Shown here: piece by piece, positions 9,400 to 22,290 of the stretch | Numbering within the stretch: the first letter of the stretch is position 1 | How the letters are laid out: every line of letters begins with the position of its first letter | Assembly: GCF_000699445.3 (NCBI RefSeq) | Contig: NC_067195.1 | Span: 22,211,287 to 22,275,286, forward strand | Reading direction: 5' to 3' | Source: Schistosoma haematobium | Taxonomy: Eukaryota > Platyhelminthes > Trematoda > Strigeidida > Schistosomatidae | DNA: 64,000 nucleotides | Notes under the pieces: model-generated | What the model saw: the letters and a program-made list of their open reading frames with translations, nothing else | The model's database searches: none | What the model was told of the DNA's origin: nothing | Made by a program: the position numbers and the translations under genes

Positions 9400-12175
9400 C
9401 TCATGGCGAAAGCCTATATCTTTCGGAAGTAACGAAGGTGATGCCTCTTCTAACAACCAGATCAATAATTAACATAAGTACATGGAATGATCGGATGATG
9501 TGAAAATTGGGAGGACCAGTCGGGCCGCTGTGAAATGAGGAGATACAAGTCGACAATTCTCGGAACAAGTGGTAGATTTATATGCGGAACCTGACTAAGA
9601 TTCGAGAAAGGAAGAACAGGTAGATAGCAACTAACAACAGTCGAACAAGAGCAGAGGAAACCAAGGCACAGACCGAACGCACAGAAGCAAACAAGTGAGT
9701 GAAGAAGAGCATTAAAGCCGACGAGCAGAAATACGTGGAAGACCACGTAATGCCAGAGGAAAAAGCTGACAGAGAAGAAAGTATGAGACAACTATATCAT
9801 GCAACGAAGTAACTGACAGGCAAATATAGTAAACCAGAGTGATCAGTCAAGGACAAATAAGGCAAGTCAATCACTGAGATTCAAGAACAGTGGAATAAGT
9901 GAGCAAAGCATTTTGAAGTGCTCTTGAATACCCCAGCTCCACTGAACCCACCAGATTTTGAGGCGACATACACAGACCTTCCTATAGATGTCACTCTACC
10001 AACGATCGAACAAATCATCATGGCCATCACACAAAATAAGAGTAGGAAATCAGACGAACCAAACAACATACCATCTGAAGCACCAAAGTCAGACATAAAA
10101 GGAACCACAACGATGCCTCACATCCTGTTCAGCAAGATTTGGAAGGTGAAACAAGTACCAACAAACTGGGAAGAAGGATACCTCATCAAAATACTAGCAA
10201 AGGATCTGAGAAGTGCAAAGGAATCACACCTCTCTATGTACCAGGGAAAGTCTTCAATGGAGTTTTGTTGAGCCAGATGAAAGATTCGCCTTTACTTTCA
10301 GCAGGCCGGATTCCTTAGGGGTAAGTCGCAACACTGCATATCACTTTTCAACATTCAATTGAAAGAAACTCGTCACTATACAGTAGTTCATCCAATCCTA
10401 ATTTATGGCAGTAAAACAAAGTCAGTAAGAGTAGAAGATATTCGTAGGTTACTATTATTTGATCATAGGTGTCTTCGAAACATTGCTCGTATATCCTGGG
10501 ACCATCGAGTAAGTAACGCAGTTGTTAGGAAACGGGTACTAGGTAAGGATGGCAAATCGGTTGATGAAGTGGTGAAACTTCATCAGTTGAGATGGCGGGG
10601 ATACGTGTTACGTATGCTCAACGACCGACTATCTCGACGTGCGATATTCAATGGTATTGGAGTAGGTTGGAAGAAAGCTAGGGACGGTCAGAACAAAACA
10701 TGGCACAAGTCCATGAAGTCACTGACAAGTGGACCGAGTCATGTTGGTAGGTGTAGACTACCTGGTTGGGATCTGCGAGACTATAGCAATCGATGGTTAG
10801 AGACCTTGAATGACATGGCTCAAAATTGTTTGCAATGGTGCATGTTTATCCACTCTCTGTGGTCTCCCAAATCCAAATCTTCTGATTTCTCCATGTCCTC
10901 TTTTTCTCTTTCCAAATTTATTTCACTGGATTATACTCCTTGAAAAACATCTTCAAAGCCTAGTCTTTCCGATTACTGCTAATACTCTTACGATCTCTAC
11001 AACTACAGGATTTGGATCGACAACTGCTTCTCTCTGCTAATGTGGCCTATCAACTCTAACTGATGTACGTACGTACAAAGTTCTACGTTGTTACTGACTG
11101 ATTGACTGACTTTACTATATATCAACTTCCATGATAGTCAGAAAGCCGTTGACAGTGTATATAGATTACCCTTATAAAGCCTCCCTCAACATTGGTGTGC
11201 TTCAGTAGATCGTCAACATAATACGGATTTTGTATTATAGACAAGACTGCAAAGTCTCGCATGACGGACATTTAAAAGATGTGTGTCAGATAAGGCTCCC
11301 TGCTCTCCTTTTCCTTTTTTTCCAGTAGTTGAATGGATTATGAAGACCTCTACATCTGAAGGGAAGTACAGAATACAGTGGACCGTTTGCATGCATGAAG
11401 ATTATTTGGACTTCTTAGATAACCCAGCTCTTCTATCCCACCCACACGAACAAATGAGATGAAGACAGTCAGCATAGCAACCGCTTCTTAAGTGGTAGGT
11501 CAAGACGTTCGCAAGAGAAAAAAGATCCTGAAATTCAACATGAAGAACACCAATCCAGTAACACTTGAGGGAGAAACTCTGAAAGAGGTGGAAACTTTCA
11601 CGTGTCTGATGATTAGCATCGTCGATGAACGTGGAGGATCCGATGTAGATGTTAAGTCATGGATTAGCAAATCTAGAGCATATGAAACTCAGAAAACTGT
11701 CAGCTTAAATCAAGATCAGAATCTTCAATATGAACATCAAGACAGTTCTACTGTACGGCGCTGAAACTTAGAGAACAACCAGGACCACCGTAAAAAATGT
11801 ACGGGTATTTATATACAGTTTTTTAATTTAGATATTCAATATCCGTTGACCGGATACCATCAGCAACAATCTGCTGTGGGACAGAACAAACCAGCTACAA
11901 GTTGGGGAGGAAATTGGAAAAAGACTCTGTAAATGGACAAGACATACACCACTGAAATCACTTAACTACATTATGAGGTAAGCGCTAACTTGGAATCCTG
12001 AAGGAGAATGTAAACGTGGAAGACCAAATTATACACTGAGTCGTGTATTAAAAACGGACATCAAGAGAATTAATAACAAGTAGAAACAACTGGAAAAGAT
12101 TACTCAGGACAGAGTTGGATTGAGAACGCTGGTGTTCAACTTATGCTCCTTCACGAGGGGTAACTGTCGTAAATA
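9400..12175 (+). mobile_element. RTE-clade (SR2-like) retrotransposon relic, interrupted
   Basis: Pieces of an RTE polyprotein appear in collinear order across stops and frameshifts. The linker is near 9640-9900 (SRTRAEETKAQTE, KQKYVE, KYSKPE, ITEIQEQWN). The RT start is at 9918-10270 (LLNTPAPLNPPDFEA, TDLPIDVTLPTIEQI, DEPNNIPSEAPKSDI), with AGFRK near 10300. After a foreign insert come SLYINFHDSQKAVDSVYR at about 11105-11160 and VEWIMKTSTSEGKYRIQW. Next are the region of the 90-codon frame at 11492-11764 (LEGETLKEVETFTCL) and a C-terminus near 12100. The most similar known elements are schistosome SR2-type RTEs. The relic is strongly decayed. Confidence 0.75.
10360..11105 (+). mobile_element. 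Nested RTE-like 3' fragment inside the SR2-like relic
   Basis: A 5'-truncated piece of a different RTE-like family. The frame 10359-10943 reads HPILIYGSKTKSVRVEDIRR, LFDHRCLRNIARISWDHRV, LHQLRWRGYVLRML and LNDMAQNCLQWCMFIHSL. It ends in a 3' UTR closing with GACTGATTGACTGAC near 11105. The host element's RT stops just before it (AGFRK... near 10340) and resumes just after it (SLYINF). Confidence 0.72.
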
Positions 12176-12269
12176 CGTCGGCAAGCGAGCAATGCTGTCT
12201 ATTCTACACGAAATCGCAACGATTCATATACACTCTGCCATCTGACGTTTTAATCGAAGACGTAAGTAA

Positions 12270-12690
12270 CAATGATGATAATCATCACCCCGTGTCCCTT
12301 TTCAAAGCAAATGTTGCTGCGATTATTGGACAGTATATGTTACTGCTGAGAGAGAATGTAACAGGTCTCAGAAACAGTCGATCTAACGACAGGTATTCTG
12401 AGAGATGTAAGCGAGAGAATTATTTGGCACAATTATTTTGGAGACGTTTGTCTAAGAAATATGTTTCCCTGTTGCAACGTAGACAAAAATGGACTCAACC
12501 AGAGGGGAACATAAGAGATTGACTTGGTGACGACATATTCTGATTTTTAGAGAAAGACCAATGGCTATTAGGTCTGGTGAGGAGAATGATGCCTAATAAT
12601 GACAGATTAAGAACGATGGAGTTGAGGACAAGCCAAGAAATCTTAGCAAGATATATTCGAAAACTGCTTCTAGAAGCTTAAGATGTTAGG
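12270..12690 (+). pseudogene. BEL/Pao retrotransposon pol, C-terminal end
   Basis: The frame 12292-12522 includes RYSERCKRENYLAQLFWRRL and LLQRRQKWTQPEGNIRD. This is the conserved region after the integrase core in BEL/Pao polyproteins, where a 'WRR...YLPLLQ.R.KW' pattern is usual. A frameshift at about 12520 leads to the last residues, ILARYIRKLLLEA, ending near 12680. It lies about 170 bp upstream of the plus-oriented LTR-like arm, the normal place for a pol end before a 3' LTR. Confidence 0.65.
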
Positions 12691-12848
12691 TAGCTACTAG
12701 GGTCGCTAGGCTTCCTGCTGTAAGTCCTAGCGATCGCGAGATTTTTGGCATATTGAATGTTTGTTGTTGATTGCGTGTGATGTATGTACTTGGATTCTCG
12801 CTGCCTATTTATTTGTCTGTAAAAAGAACTAACGTTCTTTGGTCGGAA

Positions 12849-13146
12849 AGTTATGGGAGAACTGAAGACATCTGGCTGATTAAAAACTTTATATTATTAT
12901 TAATTTCACTGTGTATTTGTTTTACTCAACTTCTGAACTTGTTTGCCCATATCATTGTTTTCGGACATTTTGGTTTCTCTTTGTCTCTGGTTTGGTATTT
13001 GGGAGTTTTCGCTCCGGAAACCTACAGAATCGGGTGTTTTTTCTATAATTATTATAATTATTGTTAGAACGACATTTGGGTGGACTATTTGTAAATTGCG
13101 AATAAACTTTGGCACCTAAATTGGAGCTTGGTTCTATTGATAATTA
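12849..13146 (+). repeat. LTR-like arm, plus orientation (left arm of inverted pair)
   Basis: About 300 bp, nearly identical in reverse complement to 13637-13934; both arms encode the same 69-residue open frame. The left edge is AGTTATGGGAGAAC where the other arm has TGTTACGGAAGAAC, so an LTR-type TGTT start may have mutated here. The right edge is near TGATAATTAAGG, followed by a 5' UTR and a gag-like ORF. This order fits a BEL/Pao LTR. Confidence 0.65.
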
Positions 13147-13347
13147 AGGTTCGTAAATTGCGAATAGAGAGATATACCGTACTTCAGTAACGTGAACGGG
13201 CAAAAACTTGAACATAACACAAAGTTCTTCAATTATATTTTATGTTCTTCATACCTGGGAATTTTCAAATATTTTGGGTCCAATTTTCCGGTCCTATTGG
13301 TCGATTTCGTTTGGATTAATTCAGATTTGTTTTGGTAACCGATCCTT

Positions 13348-13636
13348 TTGGAACGAAGGGATATAATGGAAACGCGAAGCAAAAGGCTGAAGGAAAATGA
13401 AAAGATGGTGAGTAAAATTTCTAAAGCTGTTTGTGGTATGTCTAATGTTGATTATGATAAACGTGATGATGTTAGTAATAATAGTATATGCTCTGGTCAG
13501 CTTGGTACTTCTAGGTTAAAGTTAGGTAGGGCGTTACTAAGGAAGAATTTAGAAAAGATTTGAGTTAGAAAGGCAGCGTAAGATGTTAGATCTTCAAGAA
13601 GAGGTTAATATGGGTATATTAGAACGTAAGTAACCC
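13348..13636 (+). pseudogene. BEL/Pao-like gag, N-terminal fragment
   Basis: METRSKRLKENEKMVSKISK opens at the ATG at 13366, with an in-frame ATG six codons earlier. A TGA at 13561-13563 ends the frame. The next frame continues with ELERQRKMLDLQEEVNMGILERK, the charged coiled-coil style of BEL/Pao gag N-termini. It is cut off by the inverted LTR arm at about 13637. It lies about 200 bp downstream of the left arm, a normal leader distance. Confidence 0.5.
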
Positions 13637-13934
13637 CAATTAACAATAGAACCAAGCTCCAATTTAGGTGCCAAAGTTTATTCGCAATTTACAAATAGTC
13701 CACCCAAATGTCGTTCTAACAATAATTATAATAATTATAGAAAAAACACCCGATTCTGTAGGTTTCCGGAGCGAAAACTCCCAAATACCAAACCAGAGAC
13801 AAAGAGAAACCAAAATGTCCGAAAACAATGATATGGGCAAACAAGTTCAGAAGTTGAGTAAAACAAATACACAGTGAAATTAATAATAATATAAAGTTTT
13901 TAATCAGCCAGATGTCTCCAGTTCTTCCGTAACA
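13637..13934 (-). repeat. LTR-like arm, inverted orientation (right arm)
   Basis: Near-identical reverse complement of 12849-13146. Read on the minus strand it begins TGTTACGGAAG at 13934, a typical LTR 5' end, and runs to GGAGCTTGGTTCTATTG next to the truncated gag. The inward-facing side is the U5-like end. Confidence 0.65.
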
Positions 13935-13939
13935 ACATA

Positions 13940-14425
13940 CCTTGTAGGTGTAATGGCACTAGGCCCTAATCACACAATCCTCAAAGCTGAACACGAGACA
14001 GTTAGGAAACTAGATACTCAACGCTTAACACGGAGAAAAACCCAATGATGAGGAAGGCGGGAAAGATCAATCGAGTGAGTTCGAATCCATCTGATGGTAT
14101 AGCTTGGCCTTGCAGGCGTGGTCATTATTGAATGTTGACATATACCTTTTATCCATATTAAACATATTGTTCTGTCTCTGGCCCAAGTGTGTTCTCGATT
14201 ATATATTAATGATTGTTACGACGCAATGAGTTGGTGTAGATAACAACGTGACTCCCACGTAAGATCTTATAGATTAGGCAGTTACATCATGACAAATCTA
14301 CAAGCTTATGATTAAGTCTATTATTAGGGCGGTACTAATATCATTGAAGACCATAAATCTACATAGGCATCTGGAGAATAATATATAATGTAACAATAAT
14401 TTGCCTCGAAGGTACACCGATTTGC
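13940..14425 (+). mobile_element. End of a second LTR retrotransposon: coding tail plus LTR
   Basis: This segment aligns with the reverse complement of 55045-55420. A coding-like tail with AAAGCTGAACACGAGAC and CCTTGCAGGCGTGGTC comes first. A TGTTACGACGCAATGAG LTR-type start follows at 14214. Then comes the shared stretch AGATCTTATAGATTAGGCAG. A further 40 bp (CTATTATTAGGGCGGTACT) matches sequence at about 50415-50458 on the other side of a CR1 insertion. Confidence 0.6.
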
Positions 14426-17400
14426 ACTGAGTAATCAAGCAATTGGCATCAGCATTCGTTTTCATCGCAAATTATATCTAGTTTTTTAGTGCGCAGACGT
14501 AATAACTCAGTTAAAGTCTGACAATGTTCATGTTTAGACTTGATAAACAATGTCTTTTCACTACTTTTGTGTTTGGTCAACGTGATGGACGCAGTGAACG
14601 GGAATTAAAAAACCTCAAAGATTGAGCAAAAACCATGGTTTCAGAAGAATATATGATAAAATGATAATATCAGGCATATATATATCGGCTAGCTGAATTC
14701 CCTTCATGTTGCTAAAATAGGCCCCAAAACACCTCAAAAACACCTTAAACATATGAAAGGCCTCGGACCAAATTTTTTCCATGCCAGATAAAAGCTAGCT
14801 GGGAAGTGGACTTAGCGTTTTAGCACTTCAGTGACCTCAGGAAGCTTACGTCAAGGCGGTCACTACATCTTCGAATTGCTGGGGTCGATGGCGTGTTTGT
14901 GATCTAACTTGACTGAGTATTATGTGAGTCTCTAGGGGAAGTGTATGTTTCATAAAACGCCAAATGATATAAAGACGTGAGCATAGTATGTTTTTTCTTT
15001 ATCTTTGGGCTGGATATAACATCATTTTTCTGTTATTTGTTTGTCTATTTATGGTCTACATTAAGTGGGTTTGTATACTTGATCCTTTCACAGCTGCAAC
15101 AATCCAATAATATTCATATGTCAGGTGCTTTGAGGGTATCATGACTGACCTGTCCCATACCTTTTGGTAAGTAATCCCATTTTGAAGTTTTTTAACATTG
15201 GGTGAATTCGAAAACCCCTTTAAAAATTATCTGTTTATCTGGAACTGTCAAAACGAATCAAACGAATTCTTAAGATTCTTTATATTGTTCTTAATATGTG
15301 GTGAACATGGAATGTAAGTGTTAGAGATGATGCTTTAATTACTAATGGACATCAATAATCATATAAAAATGCTCTGGATAAACGCATTTGACCAATTCAT
15401 CCATAAAACGTTGTGCCATAAAGTGAACGTTAGTCTCTGGATCAATGGTTTAGGATTAGAATTCAGAGATAGTGCTGAGATGCTTATTATAGAGAACCCA
15501 TTTAACTAAACAGAACATCTGAGTATATAGTTATTGTTTAGCACTGACTGTTTTATTACTAGAATCAGTGACTGTGAGCATAGAATGTACTTTGGAAGTC
15601 AAGTAATCAGTTACTAAACATAGAATTAGGTATTTATATTTCAGTGAGTATTATCGGTAGATACAAACATATCGATGTCCACCACTGAGGGTTCATATAA
15701 AATATATGAAAGGCAAATCTGTGATAAATATGTCCTTCAAATTTATTTTTCAGTGGTAAAATATGCCCGATATACAAGATAGTATGACCATCTCAGGATA
15801 ACACACACTACAAATATACTGTAGACCACCAACGTAGATGACCTATGTCGAAATGAATGGAGGCCTACTCGAGTTAGACGTGAATAGTGTGACGAACCAA
15901 CTAACGTCGAAGTCACACCTCGTGGTCAGCACCTTACGTGGACTACCCCATTGACGTAACAAGGTACTATAGATGTTTTGAAGACTGTACAACACAAAGG
16001 ACGTTATTACAGAAATATATTAGTTAAAGTAGATACAAGCGAAAGTAAGACCACTGCTGCATGGGCCAGTCCATAGCATACGATTAACTGATGCGCGTTG
16101 GTTGTACATGACCTTGGCAGGGAGCGATGATCTGTTCGACATTCAGTGATCCAACTGCCGGATGATTTGGCTAGGGCTCAGTGACATTTCACTGGCCCTA
16201 CAATACTAAACGATAAATAACTAAACCACATGAAAAAATGTTACCACTTTTAGATAAGTTAGATGAAACATAAATAATTTAGCGACTCACATAAGGTTCA
16301 GGTCAAAGCGAGATTATACAGAAACGGTGAAAATAAGGTAGTCACACTCAAAACCAAATTATACACACTGAACAACGCACAATAATAAATAATAACTAAG
16401 GGGCGTTAACGGAAAGTTCTTCTCAGGTGATCGCCACACAACTAACGTAATTGGTAAATATTCATTTGCCTACAGCGTAAAGAAAAATATAAGTTCAGTT
16501 ATGTTTCAAGGAGTAATTCAAGCCGAGAACATTAAGTACTGAAGAGTTACCTAAGGAATACACGATAGTATCAGGCCTTTCAATCAAGAATTATGGCCAA
16601 CATGGAAAAATAGGGAATGACTTAGGTAGGCATTTATTTCAGTGCCGAAAAATCAGCAAAAGTATCAGATGATTGACAAGTGAATAGCATTAATATTTGA
16701 TTTCAATAAATCTGAAAATGTTACAGATACTCATTGTTTGATAGAACTACCGTCCAAAACCTTTCCTTATGTAACGATCTGTACAACAGCTAAACCAGAA
16801 GTCAGGGATGACCGGATGTAAGGCTATATTTGAATTATGACCTATGTGCCAAGCTATGTTCACTTTAAGCCGACAAGTTGTCGTAACAGATGCATAGAAC
16901 GACATACCCAAGCGAGATCTTGTGCAACTGCATAACTCGAGGCTTTCAACTACTGGCGTGTCTAGTAAAATAATTATCGTTGGCTTCACTGTCGAAGACT
17001 TACAAAACTGTCTATATTGAGAGGGGTTATAAACCGATACAGCTCACTTCTCTCGTGTTGGGTAGTGAGATTTAAAGGTAGTGATCATCCAGAGATTTAA
17101 ACCTAACCAACTAATTGCTGGCAAATGTTTTCGCAACACATGTTTACGTTTAGCGGCGTCTAATCGTATATTCATACTTTAAGAAAATGTGAAATGTATG
17201 ATAGAAATTTACTAACGAAAGGTTTACATATGTGTGTATATATCCACATATATACATTCATATCAAAAAACTAACTTTTTATTCTGATAGAAATACATAT
17301 GAACACATTGAAAAGTGTTTTTTTGGTTGTCTCGTTTTCGACTAAAATCTGAAATGCAATTAATACTCTACAAGGCGCTAAATCCAAGAAGTAATAATAT

Positions 17401-17640
17401 GCTATGGTAATTTACACTGAGCAGTCGTCTGGTTGTTCTGAAAACATTATGGTTTGCATCGTTGGTATACTACTTGGATTCACGATGAAGAACTCTATCG
17501 GGTTCATCCTATGCACCTTCGAAGGGTTGGTGTGATGGATATCGAAGTTTGTAAATGTATAGACCGAATTGTAAGGCGTGTTGAACGGAGACATTATTGG
17601 ATTGTGTTCACGGGAGATCAAGTTTGATTGGATGCATTGC
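14426..17640. other. Long unassigned region, no gene supported
   Basis: No convincing exon. About 15780-16210 is less AT-rich than its surroundings and may be an unrecognised repeat. An 80-codon minus frame at 16747-16989 and a 69-codon frame at 17412-17621 show no clear domain. The latter lies just downstream of a minus-strand Gypsy-like relic and could be its decayed end. Confidence 0.35.
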
Positions 17641-18850
17641 GTTCTTAGGTTGGCTGAATCAGGGGTTTAAACCTACATTTGACGGAAACGAATTTATGAA
17701 GTTGGAGCATCGTGCTAGAAACGAGATTTTTTCCGTTCTGCCAACCATACAAAGTTCAGATTCTGACTAAGGTCTACGGTCTGTAGTAATGGCTAAGAGG
17801 TAGCCAAAGTTTGCTACACATTGTTTGGTGATGGAGTGGGTCACACTTTCAGCAGTAATTCCCTTGACATTACTGCTCCTTGCCATCGCGTGAAACGATC
17901 GAAACACGTTAAGATATAGGATTGTTCAGTTGAATCTCGTAATGATCCTATCAAATCAAGATGAACAAGGTTGAAATGAGCATTGTGAGATCTGAAAGGG
18001 CCTAAAGGACTTTTGTTGTGTCCAGTCATCTTAGATTTCCTGCAGCTTAGACAGGAGTGTGCTCAACACGTCATATCTTTATTCGTACCATGCCAGCAAA
18101 ATTGTTTTATTATGACCTCAATGGTTGCTCGGACACTTATTTGAGAATGTGTGTGTTTCGACACAATTAAGTGATCCCTGCCCATAAATATGCCGCAGCA
18201 GTGTTTCCTTGCCAGTGTCTTACTCTTGAAATTGAGGTTTTTTAAGAAGTTTGTTCCTTGAGAACCGTTCAAGGAAGTTATACGAGAAGTATCTACAACT
18301 AGATTGTCTGCAACAGTGGTGTGCTACCTTTCTGAAGCAAACTTCGAAATGTAGTCCACTCGGTCGAGTGTGTGAATTTGCTTGATTGTGATCGATTCCA
18401 AGTGATCAAAAATAACCGCTTTTTTATTTTACAAAGTGCGAATCCATTAAACATCAATGGTATGCCTGAAAAATTCAAGGACACTTGTTCTAGTCTAATA
18501 TTTACTGATATTTGTAATTAAAAACCAAAGTCCAGTTGCTCGATATAATATTCGTTGTCGAAGCTTGAGATATGACACTCGTTAACGTATGGGTACACAT
18601 AGTCGAGACCGCTGAAGATGTTTTTGACGGATGGAACTAAAGTTTGGGCCACCTTTCGTAAAAGAAAGGTGTACGCAAAGTTCATAGAGCCCGAAGTGAT
18701 ATCTGAGATTATAAGGACATCGTTAGCATGCCTTATGTTCTGGTAGTATGCAATAACCAAAGCAATATGTGAAAATTTGGTGATTTCCTTCAAGCTCCTG
18801 AACGTTATGTAATGGGTAACAATCGAGAGCGGTTTTCATATCAAGTAGTC
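17640..18850 (-). mobile_element. Gypsy-like LTR retrotransposon pol relic
   Basis: On the minus strand, in pol order, an RT fragment lies at 18793-18518 (LRKVAQTLV..., then IFSGLDYVYPYVNECHISS). An integrase zinc-binding-like region follows at about 18180-18063 (SVRATIEVIIKQFCWHGTNKD). The start of the integrase core is at 18029-17841 (KSPLGPFRSHNAHFNLVHLD, then YILTCFDRFTRWQGAV). Stops and frameshifts separate the parts. The catalytic YVDD box reads YVNE, so the RT is inactive. No LTRs were identified around it. Confidence 0.68.
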
Positions 18851-19079
18851 ATATCAAGTAGCCAGCTGGACACCAATCACCATTGTCCTTTTTTGCAACC
18901 ATATGCAACAGAGATGATCATGGGATGTTAAGTGACCGGATTATCCATAAATACACCATATGATTTGGCTTGTGTCTAAACAATCCCAGCTTTTCTGGAG
19001 CTAGCTGATGGGCTTTCGAGGATATGAACCATAGATATTAAATACAGTGTGGTTGGACATTCAACATAAACGAAAAGAG

Positions 19080-22000
19080 GATGGCGTCGTATTTTTGTAG
19101 TGGCTACAAAAGTCATTAAATTTACGTGTCATTATAGTGGACATCGGTTGCCGACTGAAATCCACATGCACCCGGACAGGCCATATGAAGCCAGGACCAA
19201 ACACAAAGTTAAGTCGGAGCTGATCATTCCACTTGTGGACTGTCTTGATGATAAAAAAACGTGTAAAGGACAGGGCCTACCAACTCGGCAAACCTTATAT
19301 GGGTAGGCTACCTGTCCATTCACGTAAGACTCATACAGACAAATAGGAAGAAGCTCACGCGTTTCAAATTGAAAGCATAAACTGCTTATAGAAGAGCGCC
19401 GCGAGTCTACCAAACAAAATGGATGAGCTACGTGAACTTAACAATGCTACTAATGCTCATCTGATAGGAATATCTGAATCTTGGATATCTCAGTTTTCGG
19501 AACAGGAGCTAGCAATACCTGGGATGTCTTTGTTTCGCAACGACAGAAAAACAGGAATTGGGAGTGGAGTAGCCGTATACATATGATCTTGCTTGGAGGT
19601 GTACCAAGTTCATAACCTCGAATTTAAAAATCTTGAGGAATCTATTTGGCGCTCTGTAAGATTGTCTACTACTTCGAAGTGCATAGTCGGAGTCATACAT
19701 AGGAAGCCCACTGCCGACATCGAGTATGACAGTCGTATGCTGGAAGGACTATCCCGCTCTACGCGTCTCGGTTTCATTCATATCCTGATTCTAGTAGACT
19801 TCAATCTCCCAAGAGTCAATTTTGCGGAACATACTTATATGGGAGGCGAAAACTCAACTGAAGCTCGGTTCTTCAATCTCATTGAGGATTTGGGATTATG
19901 CGAAGATGTGAAGTCGGCAACTCGTTGGAGAAACAGTCAGACACCATCGCGCTTAGACTGTTTATTTACAAACGAAGAATTTCTAGTTGATAATCTCTCA
20001 ATACTGGCTCTCCTGGGGGAAAGGCGATCACGCCGTTATAGCCTTCAGCTTTGTCAGCAAAACTGAGCTAAGATATTCCGCCAACAACATGCTCTGGAAT
20101 TTCAAGCAGTTGAATGTGTCAGTTCTACAAGACTATCTACAACAGATGGATTGGGATGTTCACCCTCAGCTCAATGTGGATACTCATCGGGACTTCTTGC
20201 TGCACACGATCTTATGTACTACAAAGCAGTTAGTTCCCCAAACGGTCCGCAAAAGCTACAAGCAACCTACAGTCGTCAAAAACCTCACTCTTCTCCTGCT
20301 AAGCCGAAAAAGGCACTGTTGGGCAGAATACAAACGAACTGACAACAATGCAGCGTACAGGCAATACAAACATATAAGGAACATATTCACGAAGGCTATA
20401 AGAGAAGACAGGCTTCAGTACCAGTTAAAGCTTATGGATAAATTTGTCTCTATTCCAAAGAGCTTATTCCGTTATGCAGCCTCTCCTCGTCAAGCCAAAA
20501 CAAGAGTTTCCCAACTGCTAATTCCTAACGGCCAGACCAATAACGACGGCGACGCTGCTAACCTTTTGGCTGAACAATACTCTCGGACATTTCAACCGAC
20601 CCACATCAACTATGCTGATGACAGCTTCATCTGCAACTGCACAGGGCTTTCCGTAGTGAACCTGAGTGCTGACTTGGTGTTCCGGAAACTGCAGCACCTA
20701 AGAAAAGACATTTCTCCTGGCCCGGATATGGTCCATTCTGCTTTCTGAGGGAAGCAGCTTCAATCCTGTCAACGCCGCTTAGCGTGATGTTCCCACACTC
20801 ACTTAGCCGAGGCAAACTACGGAAAATTGGAAGCTGGTTCACATCGCACTAATTTTCAAAGGAGGTCGACGCAGCTCTTCTCTCTATACCTTCAAAAATC
20901 ATTGAGTCCCTGATATGCGATGCTATGCATGACTATTTACTGTCCTTAAAGTTCTACTCACCCCAACAGCATGGTTTCAGGAAGGGTTACTCTTGTATAA
21001 GCAACCTGCTGACTGCGGTGGACAGGTGGAAAACCATGCTTGATTGCAAGGGGAAGGTTGATATCACTTACCTTGATTTCTCAAAAGCTTTTGATAGAGT
21101 CAACCATATATGTCTTATCAATAAGGTCAAACGACTGGGTATCAGACCACCTCTAATTGATTGGCTCATTTCATATCTGAAAAATCGACATTTTAAGGTC
21201 AGGGATAACTTCACTTTATATCAGGCTATGGAATGTCTTAGTGGGGTCGCCCGGGGCTCAGTACTAGGACCTCTTCTCTTCTTGATCTACATAGATGATC
21301 TTCCTCAACAGGTATCGTCAGACTTATTACTTTTTGCCGTTACGTGAAACTTTGGAGGGAGATACGCAACCAAGACGATATCCAGGCACTTCAGGAGGAT
21401 CTGACTCGACTTCAAAGTTGGGCAGACGACAACGGACCTACCTCTAACACCTAAAAATGTAAAGTAGTCCATTTGCGACATGTCGCAAACTACAGTTAGA
21501 ACTTAGGAAACTCCTATCTAGTAACATCCCAAGTCGAAAATGATTTAGGAGTCCTGGTGCCCTACGATTTAAAGTCTCACGCTAACTGTGACAAAAATAC
21601 CTTCCGAGCAAACTTTGCACTGGTAACATTGGTAATATTTTTGGCCAATTTGACGGAAGAACTTTCCATATAATCTTCAATAGTTTTATCCGTCCCCATT
21701 TAGAGTACGGAAACATAGTATTTCCTCTCTCACTCCAAAAGGATAAGGACACCCTGGAGCGTATCCAACGGTGAGCCACGAAATCACTTCGAGGACTCAA
21801 ATTTAAACCTTATGAAGAGCGCCTCCAATCACTTAACCTTTACCCATTGGAGTATAGGCGTCTTTGAGGTGACCTTCTAATGACTTACAGTATCCTTAAC
21901 ACTTCTGGACATCCTCTTAAACACCTGTTTAAGATTAGTTCCAACACTAATCTAATGGGTAACACCCAGAAATCGGAGATACAACATAGCAGAACGGACT

Positions 22001-22290
22001 GTAGACACAACTTCAACTCCTTAATAGTTGTCAAATGCTGAAATTCGCTGCCCAACGAGCTAGTCCAAGCGACTTCCCAGGAGTCTTTTAAGAGGCAGCT
22101 TGATCTATTCTTAAGGATTAAGGATAGTATCATACTATGATCTAACAATTTCTTTTTCCTCTTTTATCGTTAACATACCTAGGTTCCTGTCCGGAGCTAT
22201 TCGTGATCCCCTGCTACTAGACACGGAAGCCTGTTAAGCGAAAGCTTCTTCTATTCCGTCCACAACTATTTGAACCATTTGAACATTTCA
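19080..22290 (+). mobile_element. CR1-like non-LTR retrotransposon, second lineage, decayed
   Basis: Endonuclease pieces start near 19400 (GISESWISQFSEQEL) and include LVDFNLPRVNF and, after a frameshift near 20010, KGDHAVIAF. The linker lies at 20060-20750. RT blocks in 20925-21347 read QQHGFRKGYSC, YLDFSKAFDRVNH, SGVARGSVLGPLLFLIYIDD and then LLLFAVT, where LLFADD is expected. A one-base deletion plus a substitution there destroys the catalytic pair. A C-terminal region continues in scattered frames to about 22135, followed by a short tail near 22280. No PHD ORF1 was seen. Confidence 0.75.

Noticed and set aside
12906..13115. 69-codon frame repeated exactly on the other strand at 13668-13877
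   Set aside because: The duplication reflects the inverted LTR arms. The sequence is low-complexity (poly-Ile) and is better explained as LTR DNA than as a protein.
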